Source: Ructibacterium gallinarum (GTDB taxonomy: Bacteria; Bacillota; Clostridia; Monoglobales; Monoglobaceae). Taken from it: a stretch of 64,000 bases of DNA. Position 1 is the stretch's first letter. Every line of letters starts with the position of its first letter. Shown here piece by piece: positions 36,079 to 44,602 of this stretch. The translations under genes and the position numbers were made by a program. The notes under the pieces are model-generated. The model had not been told where the DNA came from, searched no databases, and was given only the letters and a program-made list of their open reading frames with translations. The DNA is taken from positions 1 through 64,000 of the forward strand of contig NZ_JADCKB010000010.1 of the NCBI RefSeq assembly GCF_014982785.1. Reading direction: 5' to 3'.

Positions 36079-38715
36079 TTATACACCCAGCTGTTCTGCT
36101 ACCAAACCAGCTACCTGACTCAGCGCTTCTTCTGCCTTGGCCGGGTCTTTGCCGCCAGCCTGAGCCGACTCTGGCTTTCCGCCGCCGCCGCCGCCCATGG
36201 TCTTGGCAACCACAGAAATAATCTTGCCGGCATGGGCACCCTTGGCCGCCGCTTCTTTGGTGGCCATAGCAATGATATTTACCTTACCGCCAACCTCAGA
36301 TGCCAGCACGATCACCGCATCCTTTTGCTGCTGCTTCAAATTATCCCCGATCTCACGCAGGGTATTCATATCCATACCGGGATCCAAAAGCCGTGCCGCA
36401 ACCAGCGTACCTCCCACCTCCTGGGCGCCGTCCATAACACTGCCCAAGGCATCCTTGGCAAGCTTACTCTTTAACTGGTCGATTTCACGGCGGCATTCCC
36501 GCAATTCTTCATGCAGACCGTCAATCTTGTGCACCAACTCTTTGGGAGTGGTCTTTAACGCACCCGCCGCATGATGCAGTATAGCCTCACAGGAATCTAG
36601 CGCCTGCAAAACACCCATACCCGTTACACCTTCAATTCTACGGACGCCGGCAGCAACACCGCCCTCTGACAAAATCCGGAACAGGCCTAGCTTGCCGGTA
36701 GATGCCACATGGGTACCACCGCACAGTTCGATGCTGTAATCGCCCATTTTTACCACCCGGACCCTGTCTCCGTATTTTTCACTGAACAACGCAACGGCGC
36801 CAATTTTCCGAGCCTCTTCTAGAGAAGTCTCAAAACAGTTGACCGGAATATCTTCTAAAATTTTCTCATTGACCTGCCGCTCAACCTGCGCCAGCTGTTC
36901 CGGCGTCATGGCCTCAAAATGAGAAAAGTCAAACCGCAGCCGCTCCTCTGAAACATAAGAACCTGCCTGGGCTACATGGCTGCCCAGCACGTTTCGCAGT
37001 GCCGCCTGCAAAAGATGCACTGCAGAGTGGTTCCGCCCAATGGCACGGCGGCGATCCACATCGATCTTTGCCGTGATTTTGGCACCTGTCTTAATGGTGC
37101 CTTGTTTTACCATACATTTATGCAAAAACTTCCCGTTTTTCTTCTTGGTATCCAAAACAGCAAGCATACAGTCTGCATTCTGCAAAACTCCAGTATCCCC
37201 GATCTGACCGCCGCTTTCCGCATAAAAACAGGTCTTGTCAAGAACCACTATAATCTCATCGCCAGTCTCTGCCGTTTCTGTCAGACCTCCGTCCTTTCCG
37301 ATTCCCAAGACGACTGCTTCGGTTTCCACAGCATCATAGCCGGTAAATTCCGTATTCCCTTCAAATACCGCAAAAATATCCTCTTCCCAAGCGGCATCTT
37401 CCATATCCCCCCGGGCACTGCGGGCACGGCTTCTCTGCCGATCCATTAATTCCTTAAACGCATTCTCATCCACCTGCATATCGCTTTCAGCAAGGATTTC
37501 CTTGGTCAAATCAATGGGGAATCCATAAGTGTCATACAGCTTAAAGGCTTGCTCTCCGGGAAGTTCTGTCTTGTTTTCCGCTTTCAGCGCATCAATATAC
37601 CCTTTCAAAATTTCCAGACCCTGGTCAATGGTCTCGTCAAAACGTTCCTCTTCCGTTTTGATAACCTTTTCAATATAATTGAAATTCCTCTCCAGCTCCG
37701 GATAAGCCTGCCGGCTTTCATTGGCTACCACCCGCGCCAACCGATACAAAAACGGACCTTCAATGCCCAGCAACTTGCCATGGCGGGCTGCCCGGCGAAG
37801 CAGCCGGCGAAGCACATAGCCCCTGCCCTCATTGGAAGGAAGAACACCATCCGAAACCAGGAAAACAGTACTCCGAATATGGTCGGTAATTACCCGAAGG
37901 GAAACATCCGTATTCCGATCCTTCCCATAGGTAAGCTTTGCCATATCGGCAGCGGCATCCAAAATTCTGCGAATGGTATCTACCTCAAAAATAGAGGTCA
38001 CACCCTGCATAATGCAGGCAATCCGCTCCAACCCCATACCAGTATCAATATTGGGGTGCGCCAAACGATTATAATTTCCATTCTCATCCTTGTCAAACTG
38101 GGTAAATACCAGGTTCCAAAATTCCACATACCGGTCACAGTCACAGCCAACCGCACAGTCGGGTTTGCCGCAGCCGTATTCCTCCCCCCGGTCAAAATAG
38201 ATTTCTGAACAAGGGCCGCAGGGACCGGTTCCAATCTCCCAGAAATTATCCTCTTTGCCAAGGTAAACAATACGGTCAGGAGAAACACCCACGTTCTTGA
38301 CCCACAAATCTACCGTTTCCTTATCCTCTTCATACACACTGACCCAAAGCCGATCCTCCGGGATCTCCAGCACTTTGGTGATAAACTCCCACGCCCACTG
38401 GGTCACCTCTTTCTTAAAATAATCCCCAAAGGAGAAATTGCCCAGCATTTCAAAAAAGGTTCCATGTCTGGCAGTCAGTCCCACACACTCTATATCAGGG
38501 GTACGAATGCATTTCTGACAGGTGGTGACGCGCTTAGACGGCGGCGTTTCCTTTCCTAAAAAATATGGTTTCAGCGGCGCCATGCCTGCATTGATCAGAA
38601 GCAAGCTGGCATCCCCCTGTGGCACCAGCGGAAAAGACGGCAGCCGCAGATGCCCCTTTGATTCAAAAAATGCCAGAAATTTTTCCCGTATTTCATTCAA
38701 ACCCAATTTTTCCAT
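36079..38715 (-). CDS. alaS: Alanyl-tRNA synthetase
   Basis: An 878-residue AlaRS, the typical length. The class II core begins with LNEIREKFLAFFESKGHL, motif 2 is in TTCQKCIRTPDIECVGLTARHGTFFEMLGN near residue 65, and motif 3 is in DTGMGLERIACIMQG near 235. The editing domain has RNHSAVHLLQAALR near 570 and the late zinc ligands in IELCGGTHVASTGKLG near 670. A C-terminal DHHA1 domain with a Gly-rich GGGGGGKPESAQAGG near 845 ends it. A consensus promoter lies 45 bases upstream. No T-box is seen. The HIT gene follows in the same operon. Confidence 0.97.
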   Translation of the reverse strand: MEKLGLNEIREKFLAFFESKGHLRLPSFPLVPQGDASLLLINAGMAPLKPYFLGKETPPSKRVTTCQKCIRTPDIECVGLTARHGTFFEMLGNFSFGDYFKKEVTQWAWEFITKVLEIPEDRLWVSVYEEDKETVDLWVKNVGVSPDRIVYLGKEDNFWEIGTGPCGPCSEIYFDRGEEYGCGKPDCAVGCDCDRYVEFWNLVFTQFDKDENGNYNRLAHPNIDTGMGLERIACIMQGVTSIFEVDTIRRILDAAADMAKLTYGKDRNTDVSLRVITDHIRSTVFLVSDGVLPSNEGRGYVLRRLLRRAARHGKLLGIEGPFLYRLARVVANESRQAYPELERNFNYIEKVIKTEEERFDETIDQGLEILKGYIDALKAENKTELPGEQAFKLYDTYGFPIDLTKEILAESDMQVDENAFKELMDRQRSRARSARGDMEDAAWEEDIFAVFEGNTEFTGYDAVETEAVVLGIGKDGGLTETAETGDEIIVVLDKTCFYAESGGQIGDTGVLQNADCMLAVLDTKKKNGKFLHKCMVKQGTIKTGAKITAKIDVDRRRAIGRNHSAVHLLQAALRNVLGSHVAQAGSYVSEERLRFDFSHFEAMTPEQLAQVERQVNEKILEDIPVNCFETSLEEARKIGAVALFSEKYGDRVRVVKMGDYSIELCGGTHVASTGKLGLFRILSEGGVAAGVRRIEGVTGMGVLQALDSCEAILHHAAGALKTTPKELVHKIDGLHEELRECRREIDQLKSKLAKDALGSVMDGAQEVGGTLVAARLLDPGMDMNTLREIGDNLKQQQKDAVIVLASEVGGKVNIIAMATKEAAAKGAHAGKIISVVAKTMGGGGGGKPESAQAGGKDPAKAEEALSQVAGLVAEQLGV

Positions 38716-38758
38716 CGTTATCCCTCTTTTTTTACATTCTTTCCTTTGTCTTCCGATT

Positions 38759-38787
38759 ATTATAACAGGGAATCGCCTATCCGTCAA
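38759..38787 (-). promoter_or_regulatory. Sigma-A promoter of alaS-HIT
   Basis: TTGACG and TATAAT are 17 bases apart on the reverse strand, giving a leader of about 40 bases. Confidence 0.83.
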
Positions 38788-38814
38788 GCACCAGCTTGCA
38801 CAGATTTCATGCAA

Positions 38815-38853
38815 AAAAATCCGCCTCCTTGTATCGGCGGCGGATTTTCGTTT
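38815..38853 (-). terminator. Terminator after rhaA
   Basis: AAATCCGCC pairs with GGCGGATTT and is followed by seven T on the reverse strand; it ends the rhaB-rhaA operon. Confidence 0.85.
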
Positions 38854-38859
38854 TTGACT

Positions 38860-40101
38860 TTATCTTTTTAACAATACGTCCTTTTCGTATGCTTTAATCT
38901 TTTCAAACCATCCAAAATCATCCGGAACATTGTTTTTTGCGCAGAAATAATCCCACACATCTCCTAGCGGCAAAAGCTTCATTGCCTCGGAAAGCATCAT
39001 CAGTTCTGTGGTATTGCCCGCTTCCTGCAGCGCTTTCATTTTTTCATGAGGCATCAGCAAGGCGCTCAGCAGGGCTTTCTGCATATTTCTGGTTCCCACA
39101 ATCCAGGCCGCTACGCGGTTAATGCTGGCGTCAAAATAATCAAGACCAATCAGCACCCGATCCATGGCATCATTGCGCACAATCTCCTTTGCGATCTCTT
39201 TCAGTTCATCATCCAGCAGAACCACATGATCACTGTCCCAGCGCATGGGGCGGGTTACATGCAAAGGAAGCTTGTCAAAATACAAAAGCAGGGACGGGAT
39301 CTTGTCGGATACCATCTCGGTGGGATGATAATGACCATTATCCAAAAGCACATATACATTTTTGCGGGAAGCCGCATAGCCCATATAAAACTCATGAGAG
39401 CCAACGGTATATGCCTCAAGGCCAATACCAAATACCTTGGATTCTACACAGTCAATGATATATTTGCTATCATATTCCACCGAAAAGATTTCGTCAAGGG
39501 ATTCCTTCAGCCGCCGGCGCGGGCCCAGCCTATCCGCCGGGATATCCTTGTACCCATCCGGGATCCAAATATTATTCAGGCAGGGCGTCCCCAGCTGCTC
39601 GCCGATATAAGCCGCGATTTTTCTGCAGGCCTTGGCATGCCGGATCCAGAAATTTCGGATCTCATCATCCGGGCTGGAAAGGGTCAAGCCGCCGTCCGCC
39701 TTAGGGTGAGAGAAAAAAGTAGGGTTAAAATCAATCCCCAGCCCACGGGCTTTGGCATAATCCACCCATGCCTGGAAATGCTTCGGCTCAATGGCGTCCC
39801 GGTCTACCGTCTCATCTGTAACCAAATAACTGGCATGAATATTGATCCGGTGTTTCCCAGGAATCATGGCCAACGCCTGATCAAAATCAGCAAACAGCTC
39901 CTGCGGCGTCCGCGCTTTTCCCGGATAGTTTCCCGTTGCCTGAATTCCGCCGGTCAGCGCACCGTCATTTTCAAAACCGGTCACATCATCGCCCTGCCAG
40001 CAATGGATGGAAATCGCTTTGTTTTCCAGCGCCGCAATGGCCGCATCCGTATCAACGCCCAGCGCCGCATATTTTTCTTTTGCTTCTTCGTATCTGTTCA
40101 T
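38860..40101 (-). CDS. rhaA: L-rhamnose isomerase
   Basis: A 413-residue L-rhamnose isomerase that converts L-rhamnose to L-rhamnulose with a divalent metal. The N-terminus ([20 protein letters not shown]) and [15 protein letters not shown] near residue 30 are typical. Metal-site and active-site segments include [42 protein letters not shown] near 185, [21 protein letters not shown] near 260 and [17 protein letters not shown] near 285. It follows rhaB by 34 bases. The aldolase gene that should follow in the pathway is not in the window. Confidence 0.95.
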   Translation of the reverse strand: MNRYEEAKEKYAALGVDTDAAIAALENKAISIHCWQGDDVTGFENDGALTGGIQATGNYPGKARTPQELFADFDQALAMIPGKHRINIHASYLVTDETVDRDAIEPKHFQAWVDYAKARGLGIDFNPTFFSHPKADGGLTLSSPDDEIRNFWIRHAKACRKIAAYIGEQLGTPCLNNIWIPDGYKDIPADRLGPRRRLKESLDEIFSVEYDSKYIIDCVESKVFGIGLEAYTVGSHEFYMGYAASRKNVYVLLDNGHYHPTEMVSDKIPSLLLYFDKLPLHVTRPMRWDSDHVVLLDDELKEIAKEIVRNDAMDRVLIGLDYFDASINRVAAWIVGTRNMQKALLSALLMPHEKMKALQEAGNTTELMMLSEAMKLLPLGDVWDYFCAKNNVPDDFGWFEKIKAYEKDVLLKR

Positions 40102-40135
40102 ACGATCAAGCTCCCTTCATTACTAAAATATTATA

Positions 40136-41539
40136 TTATGGTTCTATTTTTTTTATTGGAAAGGATGCGCGGATGAAACTGCGTGCTTCCTCCACATCCG
40201 CAACGGTGCCGTCTGCCATCAGCTGTGCCAAAACATTGCCCAGCGCAGTGGCTTCTACCGGTCCCGCATATACCGTTTTTCCGGTTGCCCGGGCGGTCAG
40301 CTCATTCAAATACCCGTCTTGGCACCCGCCGCCTACGATCCGGATACAATCATATTTCCTACACAAAATCTTTTCTATCGATCCGGCGGACTGGGCATAA
40401 CACTTTGCAAGGCTTGCATAGGCGCACTGCATCACCTCACCGATGCTTTCCGGCACCTTCTGCCCCGTATCCCGGCAATAGCTCTGAATGGCATCTATCA
40501 TGTTTTTCGGCGCCATAAACCGGGCGTCGTTGACATCCACGCGGGAAGCAAACCCACTGTTTTCCCGTGCCATACGTTCCAAATCATTAAAGGAATATTT
40601 GTCCTCCAAATTCCGCTTGATGGACTGGATAATCCAAAGGCCCATAATATTGCGCAAATACCGATACCGGTAATCCACGCCGCCTTCGTTGGTCAGATTT
40701 TCTTCCCGGCTTTCCTCGGTGCAAATCGGCGTTTTATTCTCCACGCCCATCAAAGACCAGGTTCCAGAACTAATGTAGATGCCTTCGCCATTTTCCATAG
40801 GCACAGACAACACCGCACTGCCGGTATCATGGGTGGCCGGCAGAATCACCTTGCAGTCAAAACCGACCTCCGCCTGGATTTCCGGCGTAAAGTTTCCTAC
40901 CTCAGTTCCCGGCATAAAAATTTCTCCGAACAGACTCTCCTTGAGTCCCAGCTCACGAATCAGTTCCATATCCCAAGTCCGGGTTTTGGCATTTAAAAGC
41001 CCCGTTGTACTGGCATTGGTATATTCGATCTTTTTCTGTCCGGTCAGCAAAAATTTGAAATAAGACGGCAGCATCAGCCAGCTTTCTGCCTGGTCAAGAT
41101 ATTCCGGATTCTGTTCCTTTACCGCCATCAGCTGATAAATCGTGTTAAACGACTGCTTTTGGATGCCCGTCCGAGCATACAATTCTTCTTCCGAAACGAT
41201 TTCCGAAACCTTTTTGTCCATGCCCTCGGTGCGAGAATCCCGGTATGCCACCGTATCCCCCAAAATCCGGTCGTCTTTATCCAGCAAAACAAAATCCACG
41301 CCCCAGGTGTCGATTCCCATGCTGTACGGAATTTTCCCGGCTTTACCGCAAGCCTTGATCCCGTTTAAGATTTCTTGAAACAGCCTGTCTATCTCCCAGC
41401 ACAGGTGCCCGTTTTTCTCCACCAGCTGATTTTTAAAACGATACATCTCTTCTAATACAATTTTTCCGTTCTCAATTGACGCCAGCATATGCCGTCCACT
41501 GGATGCACCGATATCCACCGCCAAATAATACTTTGCCAT
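40136..41539 (-). CDS. rhaB: Rhamnulokinase (FGGY kinase)
   Basis: A 467-residue FGGY-family sugar kinase that phosphorylates L-rhamnulose. The phosphate-binding N-terminus YYLAVDIGASSGRHMLASIENGK is followed by SMGIDTWGVDFVLLDKDDRILG near residue 75 and PYS-type substrate loops. The FGGY signature region KVILPATHDTGSAVLSVPM is near 230, and the second adenine-site motif CIRIVGGGCQDGYLNELTARATGK near 395. AAGGGGG precedes the ATG. It is the first gene of rhaB-rhaA, divergent from the RpiB-like gene. No strong promoter of its own is visible, so an activator such as the nearby AraC protein may be needed. Confidence 0.95.
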   Translation of the reverse strand: MAKYYLAVDIGASSGRHMLASIENGKIVLEEMYRFKNQLVEKNGHLCWEIDRLFQEILNGIKACGKAGKIPYSMGIDTWGVDFVLLDKDDRILGDTVAYRDSRTEGMDKKVSEIVSEEELYARTGIQKQSFNTIYQLMAVKEQNPEYLDQAESWLMLPSYFKFLLTGQKKIEYTNASTTGLLNAKTRTWDMELIRELGLKESLFGEIFMPGTEVGNFTPEIQAEVGFDCKVILPATHDTGSAVLSVPMENGEGIYISSGTWSLMGVENKTPICTEESREENLTNEGGVDYRYRYLRNIMGLWIIQSIKRNLEDKYSFNDLERMARENSGFASRVDVNDARFMAPKNMIDAIQSYCRDTGQKVPESIGEVMQCAYASLAKCYAQSAGSIEKILCRKYDCIRIVGGGCQDGYLNELTARATGKTVYAGPVEATALGNVLAQLMADGTVADVEEARSFIRASFPIKKIEP

Positions 41540-41618
41540 TGTAAATCCCCCTTAAACCATATAAAAATTTATCCAATTTCCACTTTGGTATTGCCGCGAA
41601 AATCTGTCCAAATCCTCA

Positions 41619-41647
41619 TTGACAAACCTTGCAAGTCCTATTATACT
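41619..41647 (+). promoter_or_regulatory. Consensus sigma-A promoter of the RpiB-like/manA operon
   Basis: A perfect TTGACA and TATACT are 17 bases apart, with the start codon about 45 bases further on. Confidence 0.88.
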
Positions 41648-41692
41648 AATAATAGAAAATAATTTCAACTATGCATAAAAGGAGTGTTTATC

Positions 41693-42331
41693 ATGAAAAT
41701 TGCTTTAATCAACGAAAATTCCCAGGCTGCCAAAAATGAACTGATTTGCAGTACCTTAAAATCTGTGGTAGAACCCATGGGCCATGAGGTTCTTAACTTC
41801 GGTATGTATACCGCAGAGGATGATACCCAGCTTACCTATGTTATGAACGGGCTTTTGGCTGCCATCCTGTTAAATTCTAAAGCCGTTGACTTTGTTGTTA
41901 CCGGCTGCGGTACCGGTCAAGGTGCAATGCTTGCACTCAATTCCTTCCCGGGTGTGCTGTGCGGCCATGTCACTGATCCAACCGATGCTTATCTCTTTGC
42001 GCAGGTGAACAACGGTAATGCCGTAGCAATGCCATTTGCGCAAAATTTTGGCTGGGGCGCAGAGCTGAATCTCCAGTACACCTTTGAAAAACTGTTCTCC
42101 GGCGAATTCGGCCTTGGCTATCCCAGAGAGCGTGCCGTACCCGAACAGCGGAACAAAAAGATTTTAGATCAGGTCAAGACCATTACCCACCAGGATATTA
42201 TGACCGTTTTAAAGAATATTGATCAAGACTTTTTGAAGACCGCCGTCAGCGGCAAGCAGTTTGCCGATTTGTTCTTCCCGAACTGCCAAGTTCCGGAGAT
42301 TGCAGACTACATTAAAAATGTTCTCGACTAA
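41693..42331 (+). CDS. RpiB/LacA/LacB family sugar-phosphate isomerase
   Basis: A 212-residue member of the RpiB/LacAB family, about 60 residues longer than ordinary RpiB. The N-terminus KIALINENSQAAKNELICSTL and the active-site loop VVTGCGTGQGAMLALNSFPGV near residue 75 are clear. PTDAYLFAQVNNGNAVAMPF and FGWGAELNL follow. The extra C-terminal part (THQDIMTVLKNIDQDFLKTA) is helical. Members interconvert aldose and ketose phosphates; the substrate here may be ribose-, galactose- or deoxyhexose-derived. The ATG is chosen because AAGGAGTG precedes it. The manA gene follows by 10 bases, so both are translated from one message. Confidence 0.85.
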   Translation: MKIALINENSQAAKNELICSTLKSVVEPMGHEVLNFGMYTAEDDTQLTYVMNGLLAAILLNSKAVDFVVTGCGTGQGAMLALNSFPGVLCGHVTDPTDAYLFAQVNNGNAVAMPFAQNFGWGAELNLQYTFEKLFSGEFGLGYPRERAVPEQRNKKILDQVKTITHQDIMTVLKNIDQDFLKTAVSGKQFADLFFPNCQVPEIADYIKNVLD

Positions 42332-42341
42332 GGAGGAGCCT

Positions 42342-43301
42342 ATGCAGCCAATTCTACTTTCCCCCGCCTTCAAAGATTATCTTTGGGGCGGGACCAAACT
42401 AAAAACCAGCTTTGGGAAGAAAAGTGATCTTGCTATTGTTGCTGAAAGCTGGGAACTTTCCACCCATAAGGATGGGCAAAGCCAGGTAGCTTCCGGTCCA
42501 GATACGGGCCTGACCCTTTCTGATTACATTCAAAAGCACGGCAATACCATTTTAGGAAAACACGCCGAGGCCTTTAACTATTTCCCTATTTTGATCAAGT
42601 TTATTGACGCCAAGGATAATTTATCGGTACAAGTACATCCGGATGATGCTTATGCCTTAAAACACGAAGGGGAATACGGCAAAACCGAAATGTGGTATGT
42701 CCTGGAAGCAGAAGAAGGCGCAAGTCTTTACTGCGGCTTTAAATCTTCTATCAGCCGTGAGGAATTTCAGCGGCGCATTGAAGACAATACTCTGCTTGAA
42801 GTTTTAAATCAAGTCAAGGTGCATAAAGGTGATGTGTTTTTCATCAAATCCGGCACCGTTCACGCCATCGGCAAAGGCATTGTTATCTGTGAAATTCAGC
42901 AGAATTCCAATACCACCTACCGGGTATATGATTATGACAGAAGAGACGCACAGGGAAATCCGCGGCCTCTGCACATTCAAAAAGCGCTGGAAGTTGCTGA
43001 ATTATGTCCGCCGGCACAAATTGGCAACGATACACCACCCAAAAACTGCGGTGGCTATACGGTAAAACAACTTGCTTCCTGCCAATATTTCACCGTGGAA
43101 AAGCTGGATATTGCTTCTTCTGCTACCCTGCAAATCAGCAAGGAAAGCTTTCAATCCATTATTTGTACCGAGGGAGAAGGCTCTCTTACGCTTGACGGAA
43201 ATGCTTTGCGCTTTCAAAAAGGCGACAGCATTTTTATCCCGGCACAGGAAACATCCTACTCCATTACCGGTGCTTGTGAAATTATCCGTTCTTATGTATA
43301 A
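42342..43301 (+). CDS. manA: Mannose-6-phosphate isomerase, class I
   Basis: A 319-residue cupin-fold phosphomannose isomerase interconverting mannose-6-phosphate and fructose-6-phosphate. The start (LSPAFKDYLWGGTKLKTSFG) is typical. Zinc ligands are in NLSVQVHPDDAYALKHE near residue 90 (Gln and His), KTEMWYVLEAEEGA near 110 (Glu) and FFIKSGTVHAIGKGIVI near 170 (His). QQNSNTTYRVYDYDRRD carries the catalytic Arg region. AGGAGG sits just ahead of the ATG. With the RpiB-like gene it forms a two-gene operon beside the rhamnose genes; a direct role in rhamnose use is not obvious. Confidence 0.93.
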   Translation: MQPILLSPAFKDYLWGGTKLKTSFGKKSDLAIVAESWELSTHKDGQSQVASGPDTGLTLSDYIQKHGNTILGKHAEAFNYFPILIKFIDAKDNLSVQVHPDDAYALKHEGEYGKTEMWYVLEAEEGASLYCGFKSSISREEFQRRIEDNTLLEVLNQVKVHKGDVFFIKSGTVHAIGKGIVICEIQQNSNTTYRVYDYDRRDAQGNPRPLHIQKALEVAELCPPAQIGNDTPPKNCGGYTVKQLASCQYFTVEKLDIASSATLQISKESFQSIICTEGEGSLTLDGNALRFQKGDSIFIPAQETSYSITGACEIIRSYV

Positions 43302-43315
43302 TATCTGAGTTTATG

Positions 43316-43353
43316 AAAGCGGCACTTTCGCAGATGCGGAGGCTGCCGTTTTT
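43316..43353 (+). terminator. Terminator after manA
   Basis: An AAAGCGGCA / TGCCGTTTTT outer stem and an inner CTTTCGC / GCGGAGG helix form one long hairpin followed by TTTTTC. Confidence 0.72.
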
Positions 43354-43416
43354 CTTTATTTTATTTGATTTTTACAAGAAATACAATCCCGGTTCTTGCC
43401 TATTCATATCAAAATA

Positions 43417-43445
43417 TTGCTTTTTCTTTTGTTTTAAGATATAAT
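43417..43445 (+). promoter_or_regulatory. Sigma-A promoter of the araC-type regulator
   Basis: TTGCTT and a perfect TATAAT are 17 bases apart, about 25 bases before the start codon. Confidence 0.7.
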
Positions 43446-43469
43446 AGAAAACAGAAAGGAGAGGATATT

Positions 43470-44381
43470 ATGCTGGACTATTGCCTTGATATTTCCAAAG
43501 ATTCCCGCTGGCTGATGGTGCCAGAATCGGAAACAGCCCGCGCGTTTCCGTTCCGCATGACAGAGCTTGGAGACTTTGATTCCGGAAAAGATTATTATGT
43601 AAAACGTGACAGCCGGTCAGGCTATCAACTGATTTACACCGTCTCCGGCACCGGCATTTTTCAAGCGCAGGATCAGGAGATTTTGCTCTCGCCTGGCAGC
43701 GCACTCCTCATTTACTGTCAGCCCCAGCATCGCTATGCCGCACGAAACATAAGATGGCACAATCTTTGGATCCATTTTGAAGGTCCTGGCGCTGACAGCT
43801 ATGCAGAATTTCTGGAGCCAAACACCCCCTATGCCTTCGGGCAAGTGCTGAACCAAAAACAATTCTATGCCGATTTTACTGCGCTCTCAGAACTAGCTTC
43901 CGGAAATAGCCTGCATCATGCCGCACACATTTCAAACTATCTTTCGGATTTACTAACCCTGCTGCTGACCGACTGGATTTCTGCCCCGCTGGTATTAAAT
44001 GACTCCTCCCGTCAGACAGATATTGCAAGGGCCGCTGAACTGATCCGCCAGCATTTTCAGGAATCCTTATCCTTAGATACTATGGCAGATGCCGCCCGGC
44101 TTTCCAGGTACTATTTTGTCCGGCAATTTAAAAAACAAATGGGAGAAACACCCTATGCATATCTGACCGGCTGCCGCATCAGCCGTGCCAAACTTCTACT
44201 TCGTTCTACAGAAGACTCCCTAGATGATATTGCGGAAGAGGTAGGCTATAGCAGCAAGAGCAACTTTATTGCCCAATTCAAACGACTGACCGGAACCACA
44301 CCAAACCGATACAGACAAGAAAGTCTCCGCCTTTTACCGCAGGAATCCAGTCATAGATCTTCCATTTTGCAAAAGAATTGA
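43470..44381 (+). CDS. AraC family transcriptional regulator
   Basis: A 303-residue one-component regulator. The first 160 residues are a cupin-type sugar-binding domain (YQLIYTVSGTGIFQAQDQEILLS, then ALLIYCQPQHRYAARN and WIHFEGPGADSYAEFL). The C-terminal 100 residues hold two helix-turn-helix units: LDTMADAARLSRYYFVRQFKKQMG near residue 210 and SLDDIAEEVGYSSKSNFIAQFKRLTG near 258, ending in TPNRYR. The position between manA and the rhamnosidases suggests it senses rhamnose or an oligosaccharide and activates this locus; that is inference. GAAAGGAGAGG precedes the ATG. Confidence 0.92.
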   Translation: MLDYCLDISKDSRWLMVPESETARAFPFRMTELGDFDSGKDYYVKRDSRSGYQLIYTVSGTGIFQAQDQEILLSPGSALLIYCQPQHRYAARNIRWHNLWIHFEGPGADSYAEFLEPNTPYAFGQVLNQKQFYADFTALSELASGNSLHHAAHISNYLSDLLTLLLTDWISAPLVLNDSSRQTDIARAAELIRQHFQESLSLDTMADAARLSRYYFVRQFKKQMGETPYAYLTGCRISRAKLLLRSTEDSLDDIAEEVGYSSKSNFIAQFKRLTGTTPNRYRQESLRLLPQESSHRSSILQKN

Positions 44382-44396
44382 TTTGAATATTTCCTA

Positions 44397-44560
44397 AAGT
44401 TTCTCAAGAGCACATAAAAGGCTATCTTCTAAAATGAAAGATACCCTCAGGCTGTCAAAAAAGTCATTATAGTGCAAGCGAAATGAAACAAAAATAGCGC
44501 CGGATATTTGATAAATCCGGCGCTCAGCGTGTTGATAAATTATTGATTGGCCGAGGCGGA
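44397..44560. repeat. Palindrome-rich intergenic repeat, copy 2 (shorter, diverged)
   Basis: The order of elements matches copy 1 near 29990. First comes a short hairpin (CTATCTT / AAGATAC type), then TCAGGCTGTCAAAAAAGTCATTATAG-like sequence with GCAAGCGA. An AGCGCCGGAT / ATCCGGCGCT hairpin follows (44496-44525), then CAGCGTGTTGATAAA, which is half of the large hairpin of copy 1. As in copy 1 it lies between convergent genes, here the AraC regulator and a rhamnosidase, and can act as terminator for both. Confidence 0.65.
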
Positions 44561-44602
44561 AGTCAAAGAGACTTTCCCTCTTAAATCCTATGTGTCATAT
44601 GC

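Noticed and set aside
39046-40176. 376-codon forward open frame
   Set aside because: It lies fully antisense to rhaA, which is certain, and its sequence has no recognisable pattern.
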